The position numbers and the translations under genes were made by a program. Positions 33,260 to 41,177 of a DNA stretch of 46,969 nt are shown here, one piece after another. Source of the DNA: Flavobacteriaceae bacterium (GTDB lineage: Bacteria; Bacteroidota; Bacteroidia; Flavobacteriales; Flavobacteriaceae); the NCBI GenBank assembly GCA_002862805.1, contig PKEA01000008.1:1-46969 (forward strand). Reading direction: 5' to 3'. Positions within the stretch are counted from its first letter, which is position 1; every line of letters begins with the position of its first letter. The notes below the pieces were generated by a model that worked only from the letters and a program-made list of their open reading frames with translations, was not told the DNA's origin and ran no database searches.

Positions 33260-35017
33260 TTAGTTGATTTCTACTTTTATTTTTTTAATTTCAGACTTGA
33301 TTTCGTCTTTGATTTCATTTTTTATTTGATCAATATCTTCTTTAGAATTACTTACTTTCTTTACTAAAACTCCATTTTTATCATAATATAAAGTGGTAGA
33401 AATACCAGGGTTTGAGTCTTCATTAATTTCTATGTCAATATTGTCATTATTTAAACAATTTAAACAATCCATCTCAGTTCCGTTTACTTTATAATAGAAT
33501 CCTTCAGGACCGTAATATTTACTAATGTCTGAATTATTAGAAGTTAAATAATCGGTTATTGATTCTTCAGGAAAAATTACAAATCCATTTGGTAAATAAA
33601 GATAAATATGAACCTCTTGATCTCTGTATTTGTTTTTAAAATCGGTAACAAAATAATTGTCTAATTTAATTTTATTTCCTTGAATATCAAAATGATAGTT
33701 TATTTTTTCTGCTCTATTCTTAGCTTCAGTAATTGATTTTCCATCGGCAGTTTTTTCAACTTGAAAATAAGGAACATCTTTATCTGTATTCATTAAATGC
33801 AATCTCACATTTGTAGAGTAAATAACTTCATTGTTATTTTCGTCATGTGTAAACTTACTTGAAGTTTTTCTGCTTACGCTTTTAGAATAGAAATCATTTA
33901 CTTCCATTTTTATAAAAAGTGTATCAGTAGGCTGAATATTTAAAAATTCTTTTTGAACCACTTTCCCTTCAAATCCAACTTGGTTTGCTTGTTGTACTCC
34001 TAAATATATTGTAAAACCTACTGCAATAATCCAAATAGCAATTAAACCATATTTTACATAATTAGCCATTGGCTTCATGTTGTTTACTAATAATTTTAAT
34101 CCTAAAACAATTAAGAATAAAAATGGAATTCCTACGGTAAGCAATAATAAAATTCCTTGTAACCAAAATGGTACATCGCTATAAAATGGTGAACTTAAGT
34201 TGTTAAATGTTATTTTTTCTGACAATGAAAACGAGAAAATCATTATCAAAGAGCCAATAACAATTGCTAATAGTGATGTAGATGCAATAAATATCATAAA
34301 TGCACCAATAATTTTAGCAAATACTTTAAAAATGGATAAAAATAAATCGCCAATTGTTGAAGCAACTTGGTTTGCGCCCGATTTTGCTGTGTTTGCAATT
34401 TTTTGATGATCTATATTGTTTATTTTTCCAGTAATATCATCAAAACCTTCTTTTACTTTTTTTTCAATATTAGAAATGTTTATGGGTTCACCTTTCATTT
34501 CTAGTTTTTGATTATTAGTAATAGCTTCAGGAACTAAAATCCATAAGATAATATAGATTAATAAACCTGTACCAAAACCGAAGAATAAAATTACCATAAT
34601 TATTCTCAACCATAATGGATCAATTCCAAAATAATGACCAAGACCAGCTAAAACTCCACCTAACATTGAATTATCTCTATCTCTATATAATTTTTTTGTG
34701 TTAGTATAGGTTCTGTTGTTTGAATAATCTGAATTAAAACTTGAAGTTGAGTCTTCATCAATTTTATAATCTTCTGGTTGTCCCATTATAGAAATAACTT
34801 CATCGATTTCTTTAATTCCAACTACTTGTTTTTCGTTTTGTAAACGCTCTTGAAAAAGTTCTGCGATTCTACTTTCAATGTCTTTAACAATTTCATCTCT
34901 TCCGTCTGGTGAAAGTGAACGTTTTACAGCATCAAAGTATCTTGATAACTTTTGATAGGCATCTTCATCTATATGAAAGAAATAACCTCCTAAATTTATA
35001 CTTATTGTTTTGTTCAT
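33260..35017 (-). CDS. PspC-domain membrane protein
   Basis: Large (585 residues) envelope protein. The N-terminal ~100 residues (INLGGYFFHIDEDAYQKLSR, DIESRIAELFQERL) are a cytoplasmic helical domain common in Bacteroidota PspC proteins. The PspC domain follows (~110-170) with DNSMLGGVLAGLGHYFGIDP and a helix LLIYIILWILVPEA. Two to four further membrane helices lie at ~225-340 (FMIFIASTSLLAIVIGSLIM and others). The last ~240 residues are extracytoplasmic and beta-rich, with LNIQPTDTLFIKMEVNDFYS and a C-x-x-C (DCLNC). Starts 5 bases after padR and is read before the DUF2807 lipoprotein; a membrane-stress function is inferred from PspC. Confidence 0.88.
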   Translation of the reverse strand: MNKTISINLGGYFFHIDEDAYQKLSRYFDAVKRSLSPDGRDEIVKDIESRIAELFQERLQNEKQVVGIKEIDEVISIMGQPEDYKIDEDSTSSFNSDYSNNRTYTNTKKLYRDRDNSMLGGVLAGLGHYFGIDPLWLRIIMVILFFGFGTGLLIYIILWILVPEAITNNQKLEMKGEPINISNIEKKVKEGFDDITGKINNIDHQKIANTAKSGANQVASTIGDLFLSIFKVFAKIIGAFMIFIASTSLLAIVIGSLIMIFSFSLSEKITFNNLSSPFYSDVPFWLQGILLLLTVGIPFLFLIVLGLKLLVNNMKPMANYVKYGLIAIWIIAVGFTIYLGVQQANQVGFEGKVVQKEFLNIQPTDTLFIKMEVNDFYSKSVSRKTSSKFTHDENNNEVIYSTNVRLHLMNTDKDVPYFQVEKTADGKSITEAKNRAEKINYHFDIQGNKIKLDNYFVTDFKNKYRDQEVHIYLYLPNGFVIFPEESITDYLTSNNSDISKYYGPEGFYYKVNGTEMDCLNCLNNDNIDIEINEDSNPGISTTLYYDKNGVLVKKVSNSKEDIDQIKNEIKDEIKSEIKKIKVEIN

Positions 35018-35022
35018 GACTT

Positions 35023-35352
35023 TTAGTTTTGACTTGTTATAATGTTAACCGCATCAGATAATTCTGTCCACGTTGTATTTAATTCTAATAAAAATTCTTT
35101 TCCTTCATCTGTTAATCCGTAGTATTTACGAGGTGGCCCAGATGTAGATTCTTCCCAGCGATAGCTTAATAATCCGTCGTTTTTTAATCGTGTTAATAAA
35201 GGATAAACTGTTCCTTCTACAACGAGTAGTTTCGCTTCTTTTAGAGTTTCTAGTATTTCAGAAGTGTAAGCATCTTTTTCTTTTAAGACCGATAAAATGC
35301 AAAACTCTAAAACACCTTTTCTCATTTGAGCTTTTGTGTTTTCAATGTTCAT
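35023..35352 (-). CDS. PadR-family transcriptional repressor
   Basis: Winged-helix regulator, 109 residues, usually repressing its own operon. MRKGVLEFCILSVLKEKDAY is helix 1, TSEILETLKEAKLLVVEGTV and YPLLTRLKNDGLLSYRW are the HTH and wing, and GPPRKYYGLTDEGKEFL is the standard PadR C-terminal end. The short form (PadR subfamily 2) fits. It is followed by the PspC and DUF2807 genes; two imperfect palindromes in the divergent promoter region upstream may be its operators. Confidence 0.92.
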   Translation of the reverse strand: MNIENTKAQMRKGVLEFCILSVLKEKDAYTSEILETLKEAKLLVVEGTVYPLLTRLKNDGLLSYRWEESTSGPPRKYYGLTDEGKEFLLELNTTWTELSDAVNIITSQN

Positions 35353-35421
35353 AATGCTTTTTGATTTTTTTAATTAAACTGTTCATTTTTTGATTGTTGA
35401 TTGATTTGATGATATTTTAAT

Positions 35422-35877
35422 TTACTTGATAAATGGTATTGTTAATGGATATTTATAGTATTCTCCGTTTGATGATTTTGCTGAAGCATAAATGATTAAG
35501 AAAAATTCACCAATCTTAACAAAGAATAATAATAAAATTGCTGTAAAGCCTAAAATGACATAACCAGTTATATTATGATGAGTTAGAATGTCATTTAAAT
35601 AAACTTCTTGCTCATTAATTCATGATAAATCTATTGTATGGATTAACCATAATATAAATGTAGGTACAGCAATAATTAAAAATACAATTGAATATAAAAA
35701 TACACTTAATTGAAAATTTATGGCTTGTTTTCCGTTATGATCAATAAAAGTGGAATCATTTTTTTTAGATGACCAAATTAGTAATGGTAAAATAATACCA
35801 CTAAAAGGTATAATGTATTGACATAATGATGATAAATGTATCAATGTTGCGGTGCTTTTTTCGTTTGATGTTTCCAT
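35422..35877 (-). pseudogene. DUF4870 membrane protein gene interrupted by an in-frame TGA
   Basis: A 151-codon frame runs from ATG at 35877 to TAA at 35422 but contains one TGA (codon 86, 35622-35620). The first part, STATLIHLSSLCQYIIPFSG then NDSTFIDHNGKQAINFQLSV, is standard DUF4870. After the TGA the same frame continues INEQEVYLNDIL, NITGYVILGFTAILLLFFVK and IGEFFLIIYASAKSSNGEYY, KYPLTIPFIK, exactly the family's conserved C-terminal half, with no other defect. So it is either a recent nonsense mutation, a base error, or readthrough. No ATG occurs between the TGA and the conserved part for reinitiation. Located 69 bases before padR. Confidence 0.8.
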
Positions 35878-35927
35878 AATTATACTATAACTATTATTTT
35901 CTTATGCAAATATATGTCTAAAAAAAG

Positions 35928-35948
35928 GTATTATGTAACGCATAGTAC
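35928..35948. promoter_or_regulatory. Imperfect palindrome, candidate PadR operator 1
   Basis: GTATTATG-TAACG-CATAGTAC: eight-base arms with one mismatch, centred about 60 bases upstream of the DUF4870 ATG and just upstream of a TATATTTG -7-like element read on the minus strand. Shares GCATAsTA with the second palindrome. Confidence 0.35.
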
Positions 35949-35980
35949 TTAAATTTAACAAAAAATTAACATAAATAAAA

Positions 35981-36000
35981 ATAGTAGGCATGCATACTAT
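35981..36000. promoter_or_regulatory. Palindrome, candidate PadR operator 2
   Basis: ATAGTAGGCATGCATACTAT: 9 of 10 base pairs of the two half-sites match. Lies 31 bases before the DUF4442 start, where the -33 region of a TATATTTA promoter element (36008-36015) would be, so it could block that promoter. Confidence 0.45.
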
Positions 36001-36031
36001 TTTTTAATATATTTACAAAAAAATCATAATT

Positions 36032-36487
36032 ATGAAATTCACTCCTTCAAAATTAAACGCTTTTGTATTTTTTAAACTTCCATCTGCTTTTTGGAGCGGA
36101 GTTAGAGTAAAATCAATTACGGAAGAAAAATGTGAAGCAACAGTTAAGCACAGGTGGTTTAATCAAAACCCATTTAATTCAATGTATTTTGCTGTACAAG
36201 CTATGGCTGCTGAGTTTACAACAGGAGCATTAATGATGATGCAAATTAAAAAAAGCGGAAAAAGTATTTCAATGTTAGTTGCTAATAATAAATCTACTTT
36301 TACAAAAAAAGCAACTGGCAGAATTACTTTTACTTGTAATCAAGGACATTTAATTAAGGAAACGATCCAAAAAGCAATTGATACAATGGAAGGGCAAACG
36401 GTTTGGTTAACTTCTACAGGTTTAAATGAAGAAGGTATTCAGGTTTCAGAAATGCAATTTGAGTGGACAATTAAAGTTCGAAAATAA
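36032..36487 (+). CDS. DUF4442 hotdog-fold protein
   Basis: Thioesterase-like hotdog family without assigned substrate. FKLPSAFWSGVRVKSITEEK starts the first strand, VKHRWFNQNPFNSMYFAVQA the 'hot dog' central helix with the conserved N-P-F-x-S-M-Y-F, GALMMMQIKKSGKSISMLVA the next strand, and KKATGRITFTCNQGH the last. The length of 151 is normal for DUF4442. Transcribed divergently from the DUF4870-PadR unit with candidate palindromic operators between them. Confidence 0.9.
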   Translation: MKFTPSKLNAFVFFKLPSAFWSGVRVKSITEEKCEATVKHRWFNQNPFNSMYFAVQAMAAEFTTGALMMMQIKKSGKSISMLVANNKSTFTKKATGRITFTCNQGHLIKETIQKAIDTMEGQTVWLTSTGLNEEGIQVSEMQFEWTIKVRK

Positions 36488-36573
36488 CTCATTTTCAAAC
36501 AAGTGTTAAGATACGTTAATTACCTTTCATTAAACTATTTTCATTCGTAACTTTGATATAAATCAAATTTCTA

Positions 36574-37479
36574 ATGAAAGTCTTAATTACAGGTGCAACA
36601 GGTTTAGTAGGTAATGAATTAATAAAAATACTATTGCAAAATGGTATTTCGGTTAATTATCTAACAACTTCTCGAGGAAAAATTGCAAATGAAAATAACT
36701 ATAAAGGTTTTTTTTGGAACCCTTCAGTAGGAGAAATTAGCGAAGAAGCTTTTACTAATGTTGATGTTATTGTTCATTTAGCGGGAGCAACTGTTGCTAA
36801 AAGATGGACCAATAGTTATAAACAAGAAATTATGAATAGTAGAATAGATTCTACTAGATTGCTTTATAAAACGCTTGAAAGAATAAATCATCAAGTAAGT
36901 CAAATAGTTTCTGCTTCAGCCATAGGTATTTATCCAGATAGTCTTACTAAAGTATATCATGAAACTGATCTAGAAGTTGATAATTCTTTTTTAGGAAATG
37001 TTGTAAAACAATGGGAGGATGAAGTTAATCAATTTAAAAACTTAGATATTTTAGTTGCTAAAATAAGAATTGGGTTAGTTCTTTCTAAAAATGGTGGAGC
37101 TTTACAAGAAATGGTTAAACCAATTAAAATAGGAGCCGGAGCTGCTTTTGGTTCGGGAGAACATTATCAGTCATGGATTCACATTCAAGATTTAGCAGCT
37201 GTTTTTTATCACATCATTCAATATAAAAGAGAAGGGATCTATAATGGAGTTTCTCCTTATCCAGTAACAAATAGTCAATTAACTAAAGCAATTGCAAAAA
37301 CATTAGGTAAGCCTTTATTTTTACCAAATATTCCAAAGTTTGTAATGAAATTAATACTTGGTGATATGCATCAATTATTATTTTCTAGTCAACATGTAAG
37401 TTCTAGGAAACTATTAGACGAAAATTTCCAATTTAAATATGCTTCTTTAGATAAAGCATTACATGATTTATTAAAATAA
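36574..37479 (+). CDS. TIGR01777-family NAD(P)-dependent epimerase-like protein
   Basis: Extended short-chain dehydrogenase of the YfcH/SulA-like group; the physiological substrate is unknown. Rossmann motif ITGATGLVGNELIKILL, DVIVHLAGATVAKRW, VSASAIGIYPDS (Ser-x(n)-Tyr catalytic pair region), GLVLSKNGGALQEM and QSWIHIQDLAAVFYHII are all in place, and the family's DUF1731 C-terminal part (KPLFLPNIPKFVMKLILGDM, QHVSSRKLLDENFQFKY) is complete. Length 301 is standard. Transcribed alone toward a strong palindromic terminator. Confidence 0.93.
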   Translation: MKVLITGATGLVGNELIKILLQNGISVNYLTTSRGKIANENNYKGFFWNPSVGEISEEAFTNVDVIVHLAGATVAKRWTNSYKQEIMNSRIDSTRLLYKTLERINHQVSQIVSASAIGIYPDSLTKVYHETDLEVDNSFLGNVVKQWEDEVNQFKNLDILVAKIRIGLVLSKNGGALQEMVKPIKIGAGAAFGSGEHYQSWIHIQDLAAVFYHIIQYKREGIYNGVSPYPVTNSQLTKAIAKTLGKPLFLPNIPKFVMKLILGDMHQLLFSSQHVSSRKLLDENFQFKYASLDKALHDLLK

Positions 37480-37503
37480 AAAACCGCCAATTGGCGGTTT
37501 TTT
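37478..37503. terminator. Bidirectional terminator between TIGR01777 gene and YceI gene
   Basis: A perfect palindrome AAAAAACCGCCAA/TTGGCGGTTTTTT, overlapping the stop codon of the upstream gene and 10 bases from the end of the convergent YceI gene. Confidence 0.88.
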
Positions 37504-37513
37504 ATTTTAATTT

Positions 37514-38179
37514 TTATTTTTTCGTTGCTTTCAATTTTACAACAAGTTCAATATCATCATTTACAAACTTATCTTTTAAATCGTCAAAAATTGATTTTGA
37601 AGCATAATTTACATTCCAATGTGTTCTGTTTATAAGAAAAGCATCAGAAGTTAATGTCATTTCATCACCATTATTAGTGGTTGTTGCAGTAAATTCAACT
37701 GGTTTTGTAACTCCTTTTAAAGTTAAATTTCCATTTATTTTAGCTTTACCATTTTCTGCTGTTATACTAACAATTTCAAATGTTCCTTCAGGAAACTTAG
37801 TTACATTAAAGAAATGATCTTCTCCTGCTTTGTCTCCAGTACCTTTTAAATGAGCTTCTAAATCTTCTTTTCCATCTCCAGCAGCTAAGTCAGATACTAC
37901 TATAGAATTCATATCAATAACAAACATCCCGCTTTCAATGGTGTCATTTTTAACTGCCAATTCTCCCGACTTTAAATTGATTGTTCCATTGTGCTTTCCA
38001 GATGGTTTAGAGCCTGTCCATTCAATTACAGAATTTTGAGTATCTACAGTATAGTTTGTACTTTCTATAGATGCAGTTGCAACTTCTCCTGCTTCCTCAC
38101 TATCGTTTTTTTCTCCTTTACAAGATACATTTAAAGAAATAGTAGCTAATACAAATAAGCTTAAAATACTTTTTTTCAT
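37514..38179 (-). CDS. YceI-family lipoprotein
   Basis: Lipid-binding lipocalin-like YceI fold. Lipobox LNVSC (Cys ~20), a Glu/Ser linker, then NYTVDTQNSVIEWTGSKPSG, HNGTINLKSGELAV, FVIDMNSIVVSDL, HLKGTGDKAGEDHFFNVTKF, NLTLKGVTKPVEFTAT and a C-terminal strand IELVVKLKATKK. All elements of the family are seen. Length 221 is normal with lipoprotein signal. A TAAATTTG -7-like element lies 26 bases before the ATG. The window contains a second, more divergent YceI gene. Confidence 0.93.
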   Translation of the reverse strand: MKKSILSLFVLATISLNVSCKGEKNDSEEAGEVATASIESTNYTVDTQNSVIEWTGSKPSGKHNGTINLKSGELAVKNDTIESGMFVIDMNSIVVSDLAAGDGKEDLEAHLKGTGDKAGEDHFFNVTKFPEGTFEIVSITAENGKAKINGNLTLKGVTKPVEFTATTTNNGDEMTLTSDAFLINRTHWNVNYASKSIFDDLKDKFVNDDIELVVKLKATKK

Positions 38180-38295
38180 AGTTGTTGTTTTTTTATGTTA
38201 ATTACAAATTTAAAAAATCAACATTTCAAAATATCTTAAAAACTTCCTAATTTTTCTAAAAAAGAATTTTTTTTCAAATCAATTGTGCTGACAAT

Positions 38296-38327
38296 TTGAC
38301 ATTTTTAAACATTTGGCAATACATTTG
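38296..38327 (+). promoter_or_regulatory. Promoter of grpE-dnaJ
   Basis: TTG (38296-38298), 21 bases, TACATTTG (38320-38327), 22 bases before the grpE ATG. Fits the vegetative Bacteroidota consensus; no CIRCE-type inverted repeat is seen. Confidence 0.75.
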
Positions 38328-38349
38328 CAATTACTTTTAAAATAATAAA

Positions 38350-38913
38350 ATGTTTAAAAAAATACGCAAATATATGAGTCAAGATAGTACTGAAAACATG
38401 GAAAAAGAAATTGTACAAGACGAGAATGTTTCAGAAAATCAAGAAGCACAACAGCCAGAGTTAACTGTTGAGGAACAACTTGCAGAAGATTTAGCAAAAG
38501 AAAAAGACAAGCACTTAAGGCTTTTTGCTGAATTTGAAAATTACAAAAAAAGAACAGCAAAAGAACGTATGGATTTGTTTAAAACAGCAAATCAAGAAGT
38601 TTTACAAGCAATGTTGCCCGTAATGGACGATTTTGACAGAGCTATGACACAAATTGCAAAATCTGAAGATGAAGCTATTGTGAAAGGAGTTGAACTTATT
38701 CATGAAAAACTTAAAAACACTTTAGTTTCAAAAGGATTAGAAGAAGTTGAGGTAAGAGTTGGTGATGTTTTTAATGCAGATTTTGCCGAAGCAATTACTC
38801 AAATTCCTGCCCCTTCAGATGATTTAAAAGGTAAAATTGTAGATGTGCTTGAAAAAGGATACAAATTAGGAGATAAAATTATTCGTTTCCCTAAAGTAGT
38901 TATTGGACAATAA
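38350..38913 (+). CDS. grpE: GrpE nucleotide-exchange factor
   Basis: Exchanges ADP for ATP on DnaK. An acidic N-terminal stretch (ENMEKEIVQDENVSENQEAQ) and a long coiled-coil helix (QLAEDLAKEKDKHLRLFAEF, ENYKKRTAKERMDLF) are followed by the beta-wing: GVELIHEKLKNTLVSKGLEE, FNADFAEAITQIPA and the last conserved VLEKGYKLGDKIIRFPKVVI. Length 187 is normal. Internal ATGs at codons 9 and 17 are alternative starts. dnaJ follows after 36 bases; dnaK is not in the window. Confidence 0.95.
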   Translation: MFKKIRKYMSQDSTENMEKEIVQDENVSENQEAQQPELTVEEQLAEDLAKEKDKHLRLFAEFENYKKRTAKERMDLFKTANQEVLQAMLPVMDDFDRAMTQIAKSEDEAIVKGVELIHEKLKNTLVSKGLEEVEVRVGDVFNADFAEAITQIPAPSDDLKGKIVDVLEKGYKLGDKIIRFPKVVIGQ

Positions 38914-38949
38914 TTGTACTTACCTTTTTTAATGAATTTAATTTAAAAG

Positions 38950-40074
38950 ATGAAAAAAGATTTTTACGAAATATTAGGCATTAGTAAAAGTGCTACTGCA
39001 GCAGAAATTAAGAAAGCATATCGAAAAAAAGCAATTGAGTTTCATCCTGACAAAAACCCGGGAGATGCAACTGCAGAAGAAAACTTTAAACTAGCAGCCG
39101 AAGCTTATGAAATATTAAGCGACCCTAATAAAAAAGCAAAATACGACCAATATGGACATTCTGCATTTGAAGGTGCTGGTGGTGGTTATGGCGGTGGCGG
39201 ACATATGAATATGGACGACATTTTTAGTCAATTTGGTGATATCTTCGGAAGTGCTTTTGGAGGCGGTGGCGGTTTTGGTGGTGGTTTTGGCGGCGGTCAA
39301 AGACGAGTTAAAGGAAGTAATTTACGCATTAAAGTAAAGTTAACTTTAGAAGAAATCGTTAATGGAGTTGAGAAAAAAGTTAAAGTTAAGCGCAAGGTTC
39401 AAGCGCAAGGAGTAACTTATAAAACTTGTTCAACTTGTAATGGAAGCGGTCAAGTAATGAAAGTTACAAATACCATTTTAGGTAGAATGCAAACTGCAAC
39501 TACTTGTCATTCTTGTGGTGGAGCAGGCCAAATGATGGACCACAAACCTCAAGGTGCAGATGCTCAAGGAATGATCTTACAAGAAGATACTGTTTCAATT
39601 AAAATTCCTGCAGGAGTTGTAGATGGAATGCAGTTAAAAGTTTCTGGAAAAGGAAATGAAGCACCAGGTTCAAATAGTGTTTCTGGAGATTTAATTGTTG
39701 CAATTGAAGAGTTAGAACACGAATTTTTAAAACGTGAAGGAGAAAATTTACATTACGATCTATATGTAAGTTTCCCTGAAGCTGCTTTAGGAGTTTCTAA
39801 AGAAATTGAAACTGTTTCTGGAAAAGTAAGAATTAAACTTGATGAAGGAATTCAATCTGGGAAAATTTTAAGATTAAAGGGTAAAGGTGTACCAAGTATT
39901 AACAGTTATGGAACTGGTGATTTGTTAGTTCATGTTAATGTTTGGACTCCAAAAACATTAAACAAAGAACAAAAACAGTTTTTTGAAAAAATGATAACTG
40001 ATGAAAACTTTACTCCAAGTCCTGAAAAATCTGATAAATCATTTTTTGAGAAAGTAAAAGATATGTTTTCATAA
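38950..40074 (+). CDS. dnaJ: DnaJ co-chaperone with a reduced zinc domain
   Basis: Delivers substrates to DnaK and stimulates its ATPase. J domain (1-70) with YRKKAIEFHPDKNPGD and the essential HPD; Gly-rich linker (~75-120). The zinc domain has only two C-x-x-C-x-G-x-G motifs: CSTCNGSG (160-167) and CHSCGGAG (186-193), where most DnaJ proteins have four; the two present match the central pair in position. The C-terminal beta domains (DTVSIKIPAGVVDGMQLKVS, GKILRLKGKGVPSINSYGTG) are complete. 374 residues. I believe flavobacterial DnaJ proteins share the reduction, but this is from memory. Confidence 0.93.
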   Translation: MKKDFYEILGISKSATAAEIKKAYRKKAIEFHPDKNPGDATAEENFKLAAEAYEILSDPNKKAKYDQYGHSAFEGAGGGYGGGGHMNMDDIFSQFGDIFGSAFGGGGGFGGGFGGGQRRVKGSNLRIKVKLTLEEIVNGVEKKVKVKRKVQAQGVTYKTCSTCNGSGQVMKVTNTILGRMQTATTCHSCGGAGQMMDHKPQGADAQGMILQEDTVSIKIPAGVVDGMQLKVSGKGNEAPGSNSVSGDLIVAIEELEHEFLKREGENLHYDLYVSFPEAALGVSKEIETVSGKVRIKLDEGIQSGKILRLKGKGVPSINSYGTGDLLVHVNVWTPKTLNKEQKQFFEKMITDENFTPSPEKSDKSFFEKVKDMFS

Positions 40075-40098
40075 TTCAATAAAATTATATACATTTGG

Positions 40099-40133
40099 AA
40101 TTCACTTTTTTATATTAAAAGTGAATTTTCTTT
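40099..40133 (+). terminator. First terminator after dnaJ
   Basis: AATTCACTTTT pairs perfectly with AAAAGTGAATT across a 7-base loop, then TTCTTTTTC. 24 bases after the dnaJ stop. Confidence 0.75.
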
Positions 40134-40147
40134 TTCATAGCAATTTT

Positions 40148-40180
40148 CCCATCCTATTGCAAAATAGGGTGGGTTTTTTT
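40148..40180 (+). terminator. Second terminator after dnaJ
   Basis: CCCATCCTATT pairs with AATAGGGTGGG (one G-T wobble) around a GCAA tetraloop (GNRA), then seven T's. Stronger than the first and only 20 bases beyond it. Confidence 0.85.
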
Positions 40181-40233
40181 GTAACGGAATACTTATTTTA
40201 CACACTAATTTATATCACATATAAAATTTTAGA

Positions 40234-41154
40234 ATGGATCCTATTTTAAAAGTTCAAAACGTAGTTAAGCAATTTGGTAATTATAATGCATTAAGTAATG
40301 TTTCTTTAGAAGTGCCTAAAGGAAGTATTTATGGATTATTAGGTCCAAATGGAGCTGGAAAAACGACTTTAATTCGTATCATCAATCAAATTACAATGCC
40401 CGATTCTGGAGAGGTATTTTTAGATGGTAAGAAATTAATGCCAGAAGATGTTCAATATATTGGATATTTGCCAGAAGAAAGAGGATTGTATAAATCTATG
40501 AAAGTAGGCGAACAATGTTTATATTTAGCTCAGTTAAAAGGACTTTCGTACCAAGAGGCAAAAAAACAATTAAAATATTGGTTTGAAAAATTAGAAATAG
40601 AAGGTTGGTGGGATAAAAAAATTCAAGAGCTTTCAAAAGGAATGGCTCAAAAAATTCAGTTTGTAGTAACTGTTTTGCATAAACCTAAATTATTAATTCT
40701 TGATGAACCATTTTCTGGTTTTGATCCTGTAAATGCAAATTTAATTAAGGACGAAATAATTGAGCTAAATAAAAATGGTACTTCGGTTATCTTTTCAACG
40801 CATAGAATGGAAAGTGTCGAAGAAATGTGTGATTATATTGCATTAATTCATCAATCAAATAAATTAATTGAAGGTAAATTATCTGAAGTTAAAAGACAAT
40901 ACAGGAGCAATACTTTTCAAGTGGGAATTATTACCCAAAATATTGAAGGTTTAATGGTTCAGTTGACTCAAAAATTTAAGGTTGGTTCTACTAATTTTAA
41001 ATCATTGAATGATGACATTAAATTAGAAGTTGAACTAGGTAATCTTAATTCAAATGAATTGTTGTCTATTTTAACCAATTTCGGACAAGTAACTCATTTT
41101 GTGGAAAAAATTCCAAGTGTAAATGACATTTTTATTCAATCAGTTAGTAAATAA
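40234..41154 (+). CDS. ABC exporter ATP-binding protein (NatA type)
   Basis: Motor subunit of an ABC-2 type exporter. Walker A LGPNGAGKTTLIR, signature in IQELSKGMAQKIQFVVTVLH (LSKGM in place of LSGGQ), Walker B LLILDEPFSGFDP and H-loop STHRMESVEE are all present by residue ~190; the last ~90 residues are the DUF4162-like C-terminal extension. Length 306 is typical of this NatA/YhaQ-like group. It pairs with the membrane subunit 23 bases downstream; sodium or drug export are common guesses for such pairs but substrate is not known. Confidence 0.92.
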   Translation: MDPILKVQNVVKQFGNYNALSNVSLEVPKGSIYGLLGPNGAGKTTLIRIINQITMPDSGEVFLDGKKLMPEDVQYIGYLPEERGLYKSMKVGEQCLYLAQLKGLSYQEAKKQLKYWFEKLEIEGWWDKKIQELSKGMAQKIQFVVTVLHKPKLLILDEPFSGFDPVNANLIKDEIIELNKNGTSVIFSTHRMESVEEMCDYIALIHQSNKLIEGKLSEVKRQYRSNTFQVGIITQNIEGLMVQLTQKFKVGSTNFKSLNDDIKLEVELGNLNSNELLSILTNFGQVTHFVEKIPSVNDIFIQSVSK

Positions 41155-41177
41155 ATCGCAATTAAAATAAAAAATAT

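Noticed and set aside
35620..35622. Selenocysteine at the in-frame TGA of the DUF4870 gene
   Set aside because: The family has no conserved Cys at this place and no clear SECIS-like hairpin follows; nonsense mutation or error is simpler.
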